Shown here piece after piece: positions 9,195 to 17,537 of a DNA stretch of 64,000 nt. Origin of the DNA: Pelagibacterium halotolerans B2 (GTDB taxonomy: Bacteria; Pseudomonadota; Alphaproteobacteria; Rhizobiales; Devosiaceae); NCBI RefSeq assembly GCF_000230555.1, contig NC_016078.1, positions 1,612,001-1,676,000 of the forward strand. The letters run 5' to 3'. Within the stretch, counting starts at the first letter, position 1; every line of letters begins with the position of its first letter. The translations under genes were made by a program, and so were the position numbers. The notes under the pieces were generated by a model. It made no database searches. It had not been told where the DNA came from and was given only the letters and a program-made list of their open reading frames with translations.

Positions 9195-9224
9195 AAAAAG
9201 GCCGGTCGAAAGACCGGCCTTTTT
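9195..9224. terminator. Bidirectional terminator, HIT gene (+) and clpA (-)
   Basis: A 13-bp perfect stem (9195-9207 with 9212-9224) closed by a GAAA tetraloop. The A-tract on one arm and T-tract on the other give a U run in both directions. It lies between two convergent genes. Confidence 0.92.
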
Positions 9225-9261
9225 CATATTTTTCAGAGCGTTTTCGAACACGAAACCCCGC

Positions 9262-11646
9262 TTAGGTGTTCTGCTCGGCGCCCTTCGGCTTGGACTTGCG
9301 GGCCGGCTTCTTGCCGCCTTTGGGTCCGGTTATCGCCTTTGGCCTTGCCGGACGCGGGGGAACCGAGACCAGTTCGAGCCGCGCTTCGCTGCCCTCGCCG
9401 ACCACCGTCACCTTGACCGAACCGCCCTTCTGGAGCAGGCCGAACAGCACTTCCTCGGCCAGCGGCTTCTTGACGTATTCCTGGATCACCCGGCCCAGAG
9501 GACGGGCGCCCATCTTTTCGTCATAGCCGCGCGCCGCCAACCAATCGGAGGCTTCGGGCGTCAACTCGATGGTGATGCCGCGTTCGGCAAGCTGGCCCTC
9601 AAGCTGGAGAATGAACTTCTCCACGACCCGGTTGACCGTCGAAGGCGGCAGTGGCGCGAACGAGATGATCGCATCGAGCCGGTTGCGGAACTCCGGCGTG
9701 AACATCCGGTTGATCGCTTCCTCGTCGTCGCCTTCCTGACGCACTCGGCCAAAGCCGATGGGCGATTTCGCCAGTTCGGTTGCACCCACATTCGACGTCA
9801 TGATGAGAATGACGTTGCGGAAATCGACCTGCTTGCCCGAATGATCGGTGAGCTTGCCGTGATCCATGACCTGCAGGAGGATGTTGAAGAGGTCCGGATG
9901 GGCCTTTTCGATCTCGTCGAGCAGCAGGACCGAATGGGGGTGCTGGTCGACGCCATCGGTCATCAGCCCGCCCTGGTCGAACCCAACATAGCCCGGAGGC
10001 GCACCGATCAGCCGCGAAACGGTGTGACGCTCCATATATTCGGACATGTCGAAGCGCAGCAGCTCCACGCCCAGTGTATCGGCGAGCTGTTTGGCCACCT
10101 CGGTCTTGCCCACGCCCGTCGGGCCGGTGAACATGTACGAGCCGATGGGCTTTTCGGGCTCTCGCAGGCCGGCACGGGCCAGCTTGATGGCCGACGACAA
10201 CGCGTCGATCGCCTTATCCTGCCCGAACACCACGCGCTTGAGATTGGCCTCGAGATTGCCCAGAAGCTCGGTGTCGGATTTGGAGACCGATTTCGGCGGA
10301 ATGCGCGCAATGGTCGCCACAGTCGCCTCGATATCCTCGACGCCGATGGTCTTCTTGCGCTTGTCCTCGGTCACCAGCATCTGCCGGGCTCCGGTTTCGT
10401 CCACCACGTCGATGGCCTTGTCGGGCAGCTTGCGGTCGTTGATATAACGGGCCGAAAGCTCGACAGCGGCCTTGATGGCGTCGTCGGTATATTTGAGCTT
10501 GTGGTAATCCTCGAAATACGGACGCAGCCCCTTCATGATCTCGATGGCATCGGGGATCGTGGGCTCGTTGACGTCGATCTTCTGGAACCGGCGCACGAGA
10601 GCCCGGTCCTTTTCGAAGAACTGGCGATATTCCTTATAGGTGGTCGAGCCGATGCAACGAATCGCCCCCGAAGCCAAAGCGGGCTTCAAAAGGTTCGAAG
10701 CATCGAGCGCTCCGCCCGAAGTTGCCCCCGCGCCGATCACCGTATGGATCTCGTCGATGAAAAGAATGACGTTGTCCTTCTTTTCGAGCTCTTTCATGAT
10801 CGCCTTGAGCCGCTCCTCGAAATCGCCGCGATAGCGGGTCCCCGCCAGCAGCGCACCCATGTCGAGCGCATAGATCACCGCCGTTTCAAGAACCTCGGGC
10901 ACATCGGCCTCGATGATCCGGCGGGCCAGACCTTCGGCAATGGCTGTCTTGCCCACGCCGGGATCGCCCACGTAAAGCGGGTTATTCTTCGAACGACGGC
11001 AGAGCACCTGAATTGTGCGCTCAAGCTCAATGCCCCGGCCGATGAGCGGATCGATCTTCCCGGCCCGGGCCTTTTCATTGAGGTTGACGCAGAAATCGGC
11101 AAGAGCGGAACTCTGCTGCGGACCATTGCCGCCGCCGCGTTCCTGTTCCCCTTCAAATCCCGGTCCGCCTTCTTCGGCGCCGCGCACGGGCCGATCGGCA
11201 TTGCGGCCGGATTTGGCGATGCCGTGGGAAATGAAGTTGACCGCGTCGAGGCGGGTCATGTCCTGCTGTTCGAGGAAATAGGCAGCGTGGCTTTCGCGCT
11301 CGGCGAAGATCGCAACGAGCACGTTGGCCCCGGTCACTTCCTCGCGCCCGGACGATTGAACGTGAATCACCGCGCGCTGGATGACGCGCTGAAACGCGGC
11401 CGTCGGACGGGCGTCCTGGCCGTTGGGCACAACGAGGCTATCGAGCTCCTCGTCGATGAACTCTTCGAGATCGGCCCTGAGCGACTCGATATCGACATCG
11501 CACCCGGTCAGAACCGAAATCGTATCGCGATCCTCGGTCAGCGCCAGCAGCAGGTGTTCGAGGGTCGCAAACTCATGACTGCGCTCCCGAGCCAGATTCA
11601 TGGCCTGATGCAACGCCTTTTCGAGACCGCGAGAGAATGAAGGCAT
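9262..11646 (-). CDS. clpA: ATP-dependent Clp protease ATP-binding subunit ClpA
   Basis: AAA+ unfoldase that feeds substrates to ClpP. The 794 residues contain the N-terminal Clp repeat domain (about 1-145, binding ClpS), AAA1 with Walker A GDPGVGKT (227-234) and Walker B ILFIDE, and AAA2 with Walker A GPTGVGKT (508-515) and [12 protein letters not shown]. The IGF ClpP-docking loop is at 630-632. The C-terminal tail is Lys/Arg/Pro-rich. It lies 12 bases after clpS in the standard clpS-clpA operon. Confidence 0.97.
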   Translation of the reverse strand: MPSFSRGLEKALHQAMNLARERSHEFATLEHLLLALTEDRDTISVLTGCDVDIESLRADLEEFIDEELDSLVVPNGQDARPTAAFQRVIQRAVIHVQSSGREEVTGANVLVAIFAERESHAAYFLEQQDMTRLDAVNFISHGIAKSGRNADRPVRGAEEGGPGFEGEQERGGGNGPQQSSALADFCVNLNEKARAGKIDPLIGRGIELERTIQVLCRRSKNNPLYVGDPGVGKTAIAEGLARRIIEADVPEVLETAVIYALDMGALLAGTRYRGDFEERLKAIMKELEKKDNVILFIDEIHTVIGAGATSGGALDASNLLKPALASGAIRCIGSTTYKEYRQFFEKDRALVRRFQKIDVNEPTIPDAIEIMKGLRPYFEDYHKLKYTDDAIKAAVELSARYINDRKLPDKAIDVVDETGARQMLVTEDKRKKTIGVEDIEATVATIARIPPKSVSKSDTELLGNLEANLKRVVFGQDKAIDALSSAIKLARAGLREPEKPIGSYMFTGPTGVGKTEVAKQLADTLGVELLRFDMSEYMERHTVSRLIGAPPGYVGFDQGGLMTDGVDQHPHSVLLLDEIEKAHPDLFNILLQVMDHGKLTDHSGKQVDFRNVILIMTSNVGATELAKSPIGFGRVRQEGDDEEAINRMFTPEFRNRLDAIISFAPLPPSTVNRVVEKFILQLEGQLAERGITIELTPEASDWLAARGYDEKMGARPLGRVIQEYVKKPLAEEVLFGLLQKGGSVKVTVVGEGSEARLELVSVPPRPARPKAITGPKGGKKPARKSKPKGAEQNT

Positions 11647-11658
11647 GTTGGTTCTATC

Positions 11659-12084
11659 CTATTGCTTTTCCATCACGCATTGCAGCGGATGCTGGTTTCG
11701 GCGCGCGGCATCCATGACGTTGGTGACCTTGGTTTCGGCCACCTCGTATGGATAAACCCCGCATTCCCCCACACCTTGATTATGGACGCTTAGCATAATG
11801 CGCGTCGCATCCTCCCGGGATTTGTTGAAGACCTCTTCTAAAATGAGGATGACGAACTCCATCGGCGTGTAGTCGTCATTGAGAAGCAGGACCCTGTAAA
11901 GGCTCGGCTTCTTGGTCTTCGTTCTGGTCTTGGTCGCGACGCCGGTCTGGCCATCGCTTCCCTGGTCCCTGTCCCGGTCATCCTTGCCCGGGCCAGCCCA
12001 GATTGCCCCCAGCACATCGCGCTGTGCGAGCAGACCGCCGCTGTGCGGCAGTTCCGGACCGGTGGGGAAGGCAGATTTTGGCAC
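11659..12084 (-). CDS. clpS: ATP-dependent Clp protease adaptor ClpS
   Basis: N-end-rule adaptor that delivers substrates to ClpA. The core from [20 protein letters not shown] onward is clear, with the substrate-pocket segment [10 protein letters not shown] and the ClpA-binding His/Lys patch. The GTG at 12084 gives 141 residues, longer than the usual ~117; an in-frame GTG at 12015 would give 118. Neither has a good ribosome-binding site, so the start is uncertain. Confidence 0.93.
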   Translation of the reverse strand: MPKSAFPTGPELPHSGGLLAQRDVLGAIWAGPGKDDRDRDQGSDGQTGVATKTRTKTKKPSLYRVLLLNDDYTPMEFVILILEEVFNKSREDATRIMLSVHNQGVGECGVYPYEVAETKVTNVMDAARRNQHPLQCVMEKQ

Positions 12085-12124
12085 GGCACTTTCATCCCAA
12101 ATCAGAAAGGCAAGATGGCCCCAT

Positions 12125-12152
12125 TATGTAGGCAAAATCTCGGCCATGTTAA
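12125..12152 (-). promoter_or_regulatory. Putative promoter of clpS-clpA
   Basis: On the minus strand TTAACA (12152-12147), 16 bases, TACATA (12130-12125). It would start the message about 35 bases before the GTG at 12084. Assigned by eye. Confidence 0.35.
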
Positions 12153-12359
12153 GGGGCGAAAATCCGATCAATCAGGTGTGATCGCCCACAAGCTTTTTGC
12201 TTCAAGTTTTAAGCACTTTACGGATTTGTAACCGCATCGGCCTAAAGTTCCTGCGAGTTGGGGTTTCCGGCGCCATCGGGGGACAGCGCGCGGCAGCCAA
12301 AGAGTAGAGTAACGGTGCGGCGTTTTTCGTACCGGTCCAGTAAAGAGTTGGAGTATCGG

Positions 12360-13934
12360 GTGCCGACCCTTCTGCGTATCGATTCCGCACGCGTCCCTTT
12401 TGTGCGCTTTTTTCTCACGGTTCTGATCGCGGCAATGGCTTTTGCCGCCGTATCCGCTCCCGCGGCGGCGCAAAACGTGCCGCGCGCCTTTGCCGGCATC
12501 GCTGTTGACGCCAAAACCGGCCAGGTCCTCTATCAGGATGACGCCAACGAATTGCGGTATCCCGCCTCACTCACCAAGGTGATGACGCTCTATATCCTGT
12601 TCCAGGAACTCGAAGCCGGCCGGCTCCGGCTCGACAGCAAATTGTCGGTGTCGGCCCACGCCGCCGCTGCCGTTCCCACAAAGCTCTACGTGCAGCGTGG
12701 CTCGACCATCAGCGTCGAAAACGCCATCAAGGCACTGGTCACCCTTTCAGCCAACGACGTCGCCCGCGTCATCGGCGAAAACATTTCCGGCACCGAAAGC
12801 AAGTTCGGCGAGCGCATGACCCAGACGGCCCGCGCGCTGGGCATGAGCCGAACGACCTATAAGAACGCCTCCGGCCTGCCCGACAGCGGCCAGGTCACGA
12901 CTGCTGCCGACCAGGCCACCCTGGCTCGCGCCATCTATCTTCATTTCCCCCATTATTACGAATATTTCCAGACCCGCAGCTTCACGTATGGTTCCAAGAC
13001 CTATGGCAACCACAACGCGCTGTTGGGCCAGAACGGCGTCGATGGCATCAAGACCGGCTATATCAATGCGTCGGGCTACAACCTGATGACCGCCGCCCGC
13101 TCCAACAACCGCCATATCGTGGTGATCGGCCTGGGCTTCAACACCGGCGCCGCCCGCAACGCGCGTGTGGCAGAACTCGTGCGGACCTACCTGCCCAAGG
13201 CGCGCCAGGGCGATTACTGGCGCGAGGCGATGATCCCGCGTCCGACCCTGCTCGGCAACGGCATCGCCGTGGCCTCGGCAGGCGCCGCCGTGCCCCTCAA
13301 TCGCCTGCCGCCCGGCCGGCCCGTCAGCCTCCTGCCCGTCATCACCGCCGAACAGGCCATGCAGGTGGCTTCACTCAGCCAGTCGGCCCCTGAATCCGCA
13401 CCGGTCTCGAACGAGCCCGACACCATCCCCTTCCAGGTGGTGTCAGCCGACGATATCCCGGCGCGTCCCGGTGACAACGCCCTCGATCAGGCGACCTATG
13501 TCGCAACCGGCGTCATGCCCTCCGATGCTCCCGTCTATCCCGCCGACGACCCGATCGGCGCATGGATTGCCGAATCTCTTCAGCTCGGCCCGCAGCCCGG
13601 TCAGGTTCTCGTGCCGCCCGCGCCCATCGCGCGTCCGGACGGCCTGGCGCTTGACCCCATGAGCACCAACAGTGCTGCGACCGTTCCGGCCGGTGGCTGG
13701 GTCGTCCAGGTCGGCGCCGCCGATAGCGAGGACAGTGCCGAGCAGATGCTCAGCGAGGCGACCTCGACATACGATCAGCTCGCCAACCTTCGCAGCTATG
13801 TGGAAACCTTCGAGCGCAACGGCGTCACCTATTACCGCGCGCGTTTCGCTGGATTTGCCGATCGCACCCAGGCCCGCACCACCTGCGACGCGCTCTCGCA
13901 AGCCTCGATCAACTGCCTCACGGTCCAGGGTTAA
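12360..13934 (+). CDS. D-alanyl-D-alanine carboxypeptidase (S11) with SPOR domain
   Basis: Periplasmic penicillin-binding enzyme that trims D-Ala from peptidoglycan stem peptides. The 524 residues begin with a signal peptide (cleavage near AAAQ, residue 38). The three penicillin-binding motifs are intact: SLTK (70-73, nucleophile Ser70), SAN (130-132) and KTG (231-233). A Pro/Ala-rich linker leads to a C-terminal SPOR domain (about 448-524), which binds denuded glycan strands at the septum and suggests a division-site role. GTG 12360 is chosen for the GGAG at 12350 and the signal peptide. Confidence 0.93.
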   Translation: MPTLLRIDSARVPFVRFFLTVLIAAMAFAAVSAPAAAQNVPRAFAGIAVDAKTGQVLYQDDANELRYPASLTKVMTLYILFQELEAGRLRLDSKLSVSAHAAAAVPTKLYVQRGSTISVENAIKALVTLSANDVARVIGENISGTESKFGERMTQTARALGMSRTTYKNASGLPDSGQVTTAADQATLARAIYLHFPHYYEYFQTRSFTYGSKTYGNHNALLGQNGVDGIKTGYINASGYNLMTAARSNNRHIVVIGLGFNTGAARNARVAELVRTYLPKARQGDYWREAMIPRPTLLGNGIAVASAGAAVPLNRLPPGRPVSLLPVITAEQAMQVASLSQSAPESAPVSNEPDTIPFQVVSADDIPARPGDNALDQATYVATGVMPSDAPVYPADDPIGAWIAESLQLGPQPGQVLVPPAPIARPDGLALDPMSTNSAATVPAGGWVVQVGAADSEDSAEQMLSEATSTYDQLANLRSYVETFERNGVTYYRARFAGFADRTQARTTCDALSQASINCLTVQG

Positions 13935-13990
13935 CCAACAACACGATCGAACAGTCTTCGAAAATTGGCGCAAATGTATGGAGTAGCCCA

Positions 13991-14272
13991 ATGAGCGAAA
14001 TGACCCGACTTTCCGAGCTTGGCCAGTTCCAGCCCCGCTCTCCGCTGGCTTCGGACGATGATGCCGTGCGCGCTCAGTCCCTGCGCCTGCTGGCGCGCGG
14101 ACTTGGCGAAAACAAGCCCGTCCACCGCCGCATGTCCGACATGCTTTCGGTGGTGCTGGCGCTCTCGGCACGTACTCGCCGCATGGTTCTGCCGCGTGTT
14201 TCGGTCGATGTCGACGTTTTCGACCCCGCAGGACGCCGCGCCCTGCGCATGTACATGCCACAGCAAGACTGA
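13991..14272 (+). CDS. Hypothetical 93-residue protein
   Basis: Not recognised. The product (starts MSEMTRLSELGQFQPRSPLA) is soluble, has no signal peptide, is rich in Arg, Leu and Ser and ends with VFDPAGRRALRMYMPQQD. A GGAG at 13980-13983 lies 7 bases before the ATG, and base use resembles the neighbours, which supports a real gene. It lies 56 bases after the carboxypeptidase gene on the same strand. Confidence 0.6.
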   Translation: MSEMTRLSELGQFQPRSPLASDDDAVRAQSLRLLARGLGENKPVHRRMSDMLSVVLALSARTRRMVLPRVSVDVDVFDPAGRRALRMYMPQQD

Positions 14273-14303
14273 CTGCACGGAACTCCCTGCCCACGCTGGC
14301 GTT

Positions 14304-14325
14304 GCCTCCGGTATCCAACGGAGGC
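14304..14325 (+). promoter_or_regulatory. Hairpin sequestering the SDR ribosome-binding site
   Basis: GCCTCCG (14304-14310) pairs perfectly with CGGAGGC (14319-14325) across an 8-base loop. The right arm contains the GGAGG Shine-Dalgarno (14320-14324) of the SDR gene, whose ATG is at 14330. GTT/AAC flanks can lengthen the stem past a one-base bulge. Confidence 0.6.
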
Positions 14326-14329
14326 GAAC

Positions 14330-15109
14330 ATGGACGTTGCAGGCAAAATCGCCCTGGTCACCGGTGGCGGTTCCGGGCTGGGCAGGGCCAGCGCCCTCAA
14401 GCTGGCCGAACGAGGCGCCGACATCGCGCTTCTCAGCCGCACGATGGAAGAGGTCGACGCCGTCGCCGGGCAGATCACCCGGTTGGGCCGCAAGGCGCTC
14501 CCCCTCTACGCCGACATCTCCGACGTCGCCGACATGCAGGCAGCGTTCGACCAGATCACCGAGACGTTCGGGCGTCTCGATATCGTTTTCGCCAATGCCG
14601 GCATCAACGGCACCTGGGCGCCAATCGAGGAACTGATGGTCGAGGATTGGGATCGGACCATTGCGGTCAACCTGCGCGGCACCTTCCTCACCCTCCATCA
14701 CGCCGTACCGCTGATGAAGGCGCGTGGCGGCTCGATCGTCATCACCTCCTCGATCAATGGGACTCGAACCTTCACAACCGCGGGAGCATCGGCCTATTCC
14801 ACAACAAAGGCCGGGCAGGTTGCCCTCGCCCAGATGGCCGCGCTCGAGCTTGCCAAGCACCGCATCCGCGTCAACGCCATCTGCCCGGGCGCCATCGAAA
14901 GCCAGATCGACGAGAACACCGAGCGCCGCAATGTGGAAAAGGCAGCCGAACCCGCCCACTACCCGGAAGGGGATATCCCGCTGACGGACGGGGCACCCGG
15001 CAAGGCTGACGACGTCGCCGATCTCGTCTGCTTTCTGGCCTCGGATGCTTCAAGACACATCACGGGCACCCCCATCTGGATCGATGGAGCACAATCGCTT
15101 CTGGTTTGA
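14330..15109 (+). CDS. SDR family NAD(P)-dependent oxidoreductase
   Basis: 259 residues of the classical short-chain dehydrogenase type. The cofactor motif TGGGSGLG is at 11-18, NAG of the NNAG-like motif near residue 88, and the catalytic Ser-Tyr-Lys set in ITSSINGT and YSTTK. The C-terminal end GTPIWIDGAQSLLV is typical. The substrate cannot be told from sequence. There is a strong GGAGG ribosome-binding site, but it is buried in a hairpin. It lies 57 bases after the 93-residue gene. Confidence 0.92.
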   Translation: MDVAGKIALVTGGGSGLGRASALKLAERGADIALLSRTMEEVDAVAGQITRLGRKALPLYADISDVADMQAAFDQITETFGRLDIVFANAGINGTWAPIEELMVEDWDRTIAVNLRGTFLTLHHAVPLMKARGGSIVITSSINGTRTFTTAGASAYSTTKAGQVALAQMAALELAKHRIRVNAICPGAIESQIDENTERRNVEKAAEPAHYPEGDIPLTDGAPGKADDVADLVCFLASDASRHITGTPIWIDGAQSLLV

Positions 15110-15121
15110 GAAAGCGGTATC

Positions 15122-15229
15122 TTAGAGCGCATCCAGGATAAGTGGGTACCACTTATCCGGTTCGGAAGCGCGACAAAACAAGGACTTAGAACAATAGAAG
15201 CGATTCGAAGAAGCGCTGAAATGCTCTAA
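15122..15229. repeat. Dispersed palindromic intergenic repeat, copy 1
   Basis: A 108-base unit with terminal inverted repeats TTAGAGC (15122-15128) and GCTCTAA (15223-15229) and an internal perfect palindrome GGATAAGTGG-GTA-CCACTTATCC (15136-15158). It is clearly related to the sequence at 22493-22599. The form resembles the RIME-like intergenic elements known in Rhizobiales; that name is a suggestion, not a match made here. Its right end provides the mipZ stop codon. Confidence 0.75.
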
Positions 15230-16089
15230 ACCGGCCCCGCCAGCACGCGCTGTTCGCGGACATCGGAGCGCCGGTGGCCCGCAAACAGATTGAGCGCTTC
15301 GAGCAACAGCCGGTATTCCTGCCGCGCGCCGATATGGCTCATGGTCGGCATGCCGCCCAAAGCGTCCTCGTCGAGCGGATCGAAAACCGTCATGCCGATG
15401 GGAAACAGCGAGCGGAAGATCACTCGCTCGGCAATCCCGTCTGCCACGCGGCACCCGACACGCTCGGCGACGTTCTCGAGCCCGGTCTGTACCAGCCGCG
15501 TGTTGCGCGAATTGAGCATGGAGATACGATTGCGCACCATGACCCAGTCGATGGTACGCCCGTCGATGGCCAGTCGTTCGCGGCGGGAGCGTTGAACCAG
15601 CCGCGTATAATGGCTCAATTCGATCAGCGCGCCACTGTCGGGCTCGATCCGGGCGATGACGTCCAGATCGATAAGGCTGTCATTGAGCGGCGTAATCAAC
15701 GTATCGGCCAGCGAATGGGCAATGCGCGTCAGATGGGTGTCGAAGCCGGGCGTGTCGATGATGAGGTAATCGACCTCTCGTTCCACCTCGGCCACCGCCT
15801 GGCGAAACATCTCGAACTCGATATCCGCATTCTTTTCAAGCGAGTCGCCCCTGCCCTGGGGAAGATGGAAATGGGTGGAATGGGGAACCTTCAGACTGTG
15901 GGCTTTGGCCCATTCGCGCCGGTTGCGCACATATGTCGTCAGCGTGTGCTGACGGCTGTCGGCATCGATCGTGGCGACGCGAAAGCCCTCATAGAGCAGA
16001 TGGACGGCGAGATGTATCGCCGTAGTGGACTTGCCCGAGCCACCTTTTTCGTTGCCCAGGACGATGACATGCGCATTCGATCGCTGCAT
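15226..16089 (-). CDS. mipZ: Division-plane positioning ATPase MipZ
   Basis: ParA/MinD-superfamily ATPase that forms gradients from the poles and keeps FtsZ at midcell in alphaproteobacteria. The 287 residues start MQRSNAHVIVLGNEKGGSGK with the deviant Walker A KGGSGKST, then ATIDADSRQ (switch I) and YLIIDTPGFDTHL (Walker B/switch II). No parB is nearby, as expected for MipZ rather than ParA. The ATG at 16089 matches the family start. The TAG stop (15226-15228) lies inside the terminal inverted repeat of the adjacent dispersed element, so the last residues may differ from relatives. Confidence 0.9.
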   Translation of the reverse strand: MQRSNAHVIVLGNEKGGSGKSTTAIHLAVHLLYEGFRVATIDADSRQHTLTTYVRNRREWAKAHSLKVPHSTHFHLPQGRGDSLEKNADIEFEMFRQAVAEVEREVDYLIIDTPGFDTHLTRIAHSLADTLITPLNDSLIDLDVIARIEPDSGALIELSHYTRLVQRSRRERLAIDGRTIDWVMVRNRISMLNSRNTRLVQTGLENVAERVGCRVADGIAERVIFRSLFPIGMTVFDPLDEDALGGMPTMSHIGARQEYRLLLEALNLFAGHRRSDVREQRVLAGPV

Positions 16090-16217
16090 TGATCCGACTC
16101 TAACCCTTGCCCCCAAAAAGCGTTGCACAGCTTGTGTGCTTCGCAAAACCCGCACAAGTACGAATTTTGCGCATCGGCTCCAGCTTAGTTCGCATTTGAT
16201 TTACATTTTATAAACGA

Positions 16218-16248
16218 ATGGCCGGCGCGACCTATGTGCGCCGGCCAT
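16218..16248 (-). terminator. Terminator hairpin after the PRC-barrel gene
   Basis: An 11-bp perfect stem ATGGCCGGCGC/GCGCCGGCCAT with a 9-base loop, 24 bases after the stop of the PRC-barrel gene, followed on the minus strand by a broken T-rich run. Confidence 0.65.
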
Positions 16249-16271
16249 GCCGAATCGCAATCATGGGTCCA

Positions 16272-16673
16272 TCAGATCCAGTACGGCGGCACACCGTAAT
16301 AGGTATAGATGTCCATGGCACGCTGCCGGTCGTCCCAGGCGAAGTCATCGTCCGCATCATAGCGCGGAGCGGCATCGAGGTCCGCCTTGGAAATGTCGGT
16401 GCGATAGCCGCCAATGCTCTCGTCATAGGTCAATTTGGCCCATGGGATCGGATAGTGGTCGTCCCCGATGCCGAGGAAACCGCCGAAGCTGAGCACCGCA
16501 TAGGCGACCTTGCCGCTGAGCTTGTCGATCATCACCCTTTCGATGGTGCCGATCTTGTCATTGGCAAGACTGTAAACCGCTGTGCCTTCAACCTTGTCGC
16601 TGCCGATCAGATTGCCGCTTTCGCGGCTGTCGAGATCGCGGGCACGAAGTCCGTTGTCTGTTCTGGGGTCCAT
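16272..16673 (-). CDS. PRC-barrel domain protein
   Basis: 133 residues. A PRC-barrel (about residues 18-95) is seen in GTAVYSLANDKIGTIERVMI and GKVAYAVLSFGGFLGIGDDH, the form typical of stress-related stand-alone PRC proteins in Rhizobiales. The C-terminus is acidic and aromatic, ending YGVPPYWI. There is no signal peptide. ATG 16673 is preceded by GGAG at the right distance. The function of this family is unknown. Confidence 0.85.
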   Translation of the reverse strand: MDPRTDNGLRARDLDSRESGNLIGSDKVEGTAVYSLANDKIGTIERVMIDKLSGKVAYAVLSFGGFLGIGDDHYPIPWAKLTYDESIGGYRTDISKADLDAAPRYDADDDFAWDDRQRAMDIYTYYGVPPYWI

Positions 16674-16770
16674 TGCAAGTCTCCATCGCTGGTTGCACTG
16701 GCGAGTCAACGGAATTGACTCTGTGGAGTTCCAGCGACGGCAAACTAAGGCAAGCGGACGTCGAACCGGC

Positions 16771-17193
16771 TCAGAGCAGCCCCAATTGGGCCAGTTCTTC
16801 GGCCATGCCCTCAGGCGGCGATTCTTCCCCCGCACGCGCCAGATCCGGCGGAGCATCCTTGGCCTGCAGATAGCGCCACCCCTGGAAAGGGCGCCGCGGA
16901 TAGGGCGTCGTGCGGATCAGTTCGGGCTCGAGAAGGATGTCGCAGCACGATCGCCCCTCCCCGTCGGTCTCCGCCTTGAGATCGGCAATCACCTGCCGGG
17001 CACGGACCGCCCCGGCGATAACCCAGTATAACGATCCCTGCCCCACGATCTCGTCGGCCTTTTTGGGCATCATGCGGGTGCGATGAACATTGAGCCCGTC
17101 CGGACGCCCGAACCCCTGCTCGCGGCGCAGGGTTCGCCATTCGATAAGCTCCTCGACCGAGGAAACACCAACACAAAGCTTGATGATATGCAT
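16771..17193 (-). CDS. DUF1489 family protein
   Basis: 140 residues starting MHIIKLCVGVSSVEELIEWR, with TRMMPKKADEI, GSLYWVIAG and the strongly conserved RRPFQGWRYLQAKDAPPDL near the end. This is the alphaproteobacterial DUF1489 family, of unknown function. The start follows directly after a terminator-like hairpin of the upstream 33-codon gene, so either read-through or a promoter inside that spacer must serve it. Confidence 0.87.
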   Translation of the reverse strand: MHIIKLCVGVSSVEELIEWRTLRREQGFGRPDGLNVHRTRMMPKKADEIVGQGSLYWVIAGAVRARQVIADLKAETDGEGRSCCDILLEPELIRTTPYPRRPFQGWRYLQAKDAPPDLARAGEESPPEGMAEELAQLGLL

Positions 17194-17205
17194 GGGGAAC
17201 CACCC

Positions 17206-17243
17206 AAAAAGAAAATGGGGCGACCGTTTCCGGGCACCCCATT
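17206..17243 (-). terminator. Terminator/attenuator between the 33-codon gene and DUF1489
   Basis: On the minus strand AATGGGG (17243-17237) pairs with CCCCATT (17220-17214), with a nested CCG-GAAA-CGG, and is followed by TTTTCTTTTT. It sits only 20 bases before the DUF1489 start, so it may act as an attenuator for that gene. Confidence 0.65.
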
Positions 17244-17279
17244 GTCGTAACTGAATCTGTCTCTTGCCGAAAGGCCGTA

Positions 17280-17381
17280 TCAGGCGCCAGCAATGACAGA
17301 AACAATGAAACCGAGCGAGATCAAGCCGACACAGGTCCAGCTTGCAGCTCGCCAGCATACGGCCTTGGATTGGCTACGCAT
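17280..17381 (-). CDS. Small membrane peptide, 33 residues
   Basis: Starts MRSQSKAVCWRAASWTC and continues with a hydrophobic stretch of about 17 residues (VGLISLGFIVSVIAGA) to the stop, which fits a single membrane helix with a basic N-terminus. An AAGGAG ribosome-binding site (17392-17387) lies 5 bases before the ATG, a perfect hairpin precedes it and a terminator follows, so it has all the parts of a gene. The SKAxxWR start recalls DUF2061-type small membrane proteins, but that similarity is weak. Confidence 0.6.
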   Translation of the reverse strand: MRSQSKAVCWRAASWTCVGLISLGFIVSVIAGA

Positions 17382-17407
17382 GCAAGCTCCTTGCGCTGTT
17401 GCAAAAG

Positions 17408-17435
17408 CGGTGAGCGCCATCTCTGCCGCTCACCG
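17408..17435 (-). promoter_or_regulatory. Leader hairpin of the 33-codon membrane peptide gene
   Basis: CGGTGAGCG (17408-17416) and CGCTCACCG (17427-17435) form a perfect 9-bp stem. On the minus strand it is followed by CTTTT and lies 16 bases before the AAGGAG. Just upstream TTGCGG-N17-TAATTA could be the promoter. Confidence 0.4.
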
Positions 17436-17537
17436 GTAACGCCTAATTAACTACGCAATCTCGGTTCCGCAAGCCATGATTGAGCCACATTCGCGCAATT
17501 CACGCTTGCAATCCGCGCATGGCTGCCGAATCACAGC

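Noticed and set aside
9127..11640. An 837-codon plus-strand frame opposite clpA, starting in the terminator region
   Set aside because: Antisense shadow of clpA; it would run through the bidirectional terminator hairpin.
15226..16089. ParA of a chromosome or plasmid partition system
   Set aside because: No parB or parS-like site nearby; sequence and lineage fit MipZ.
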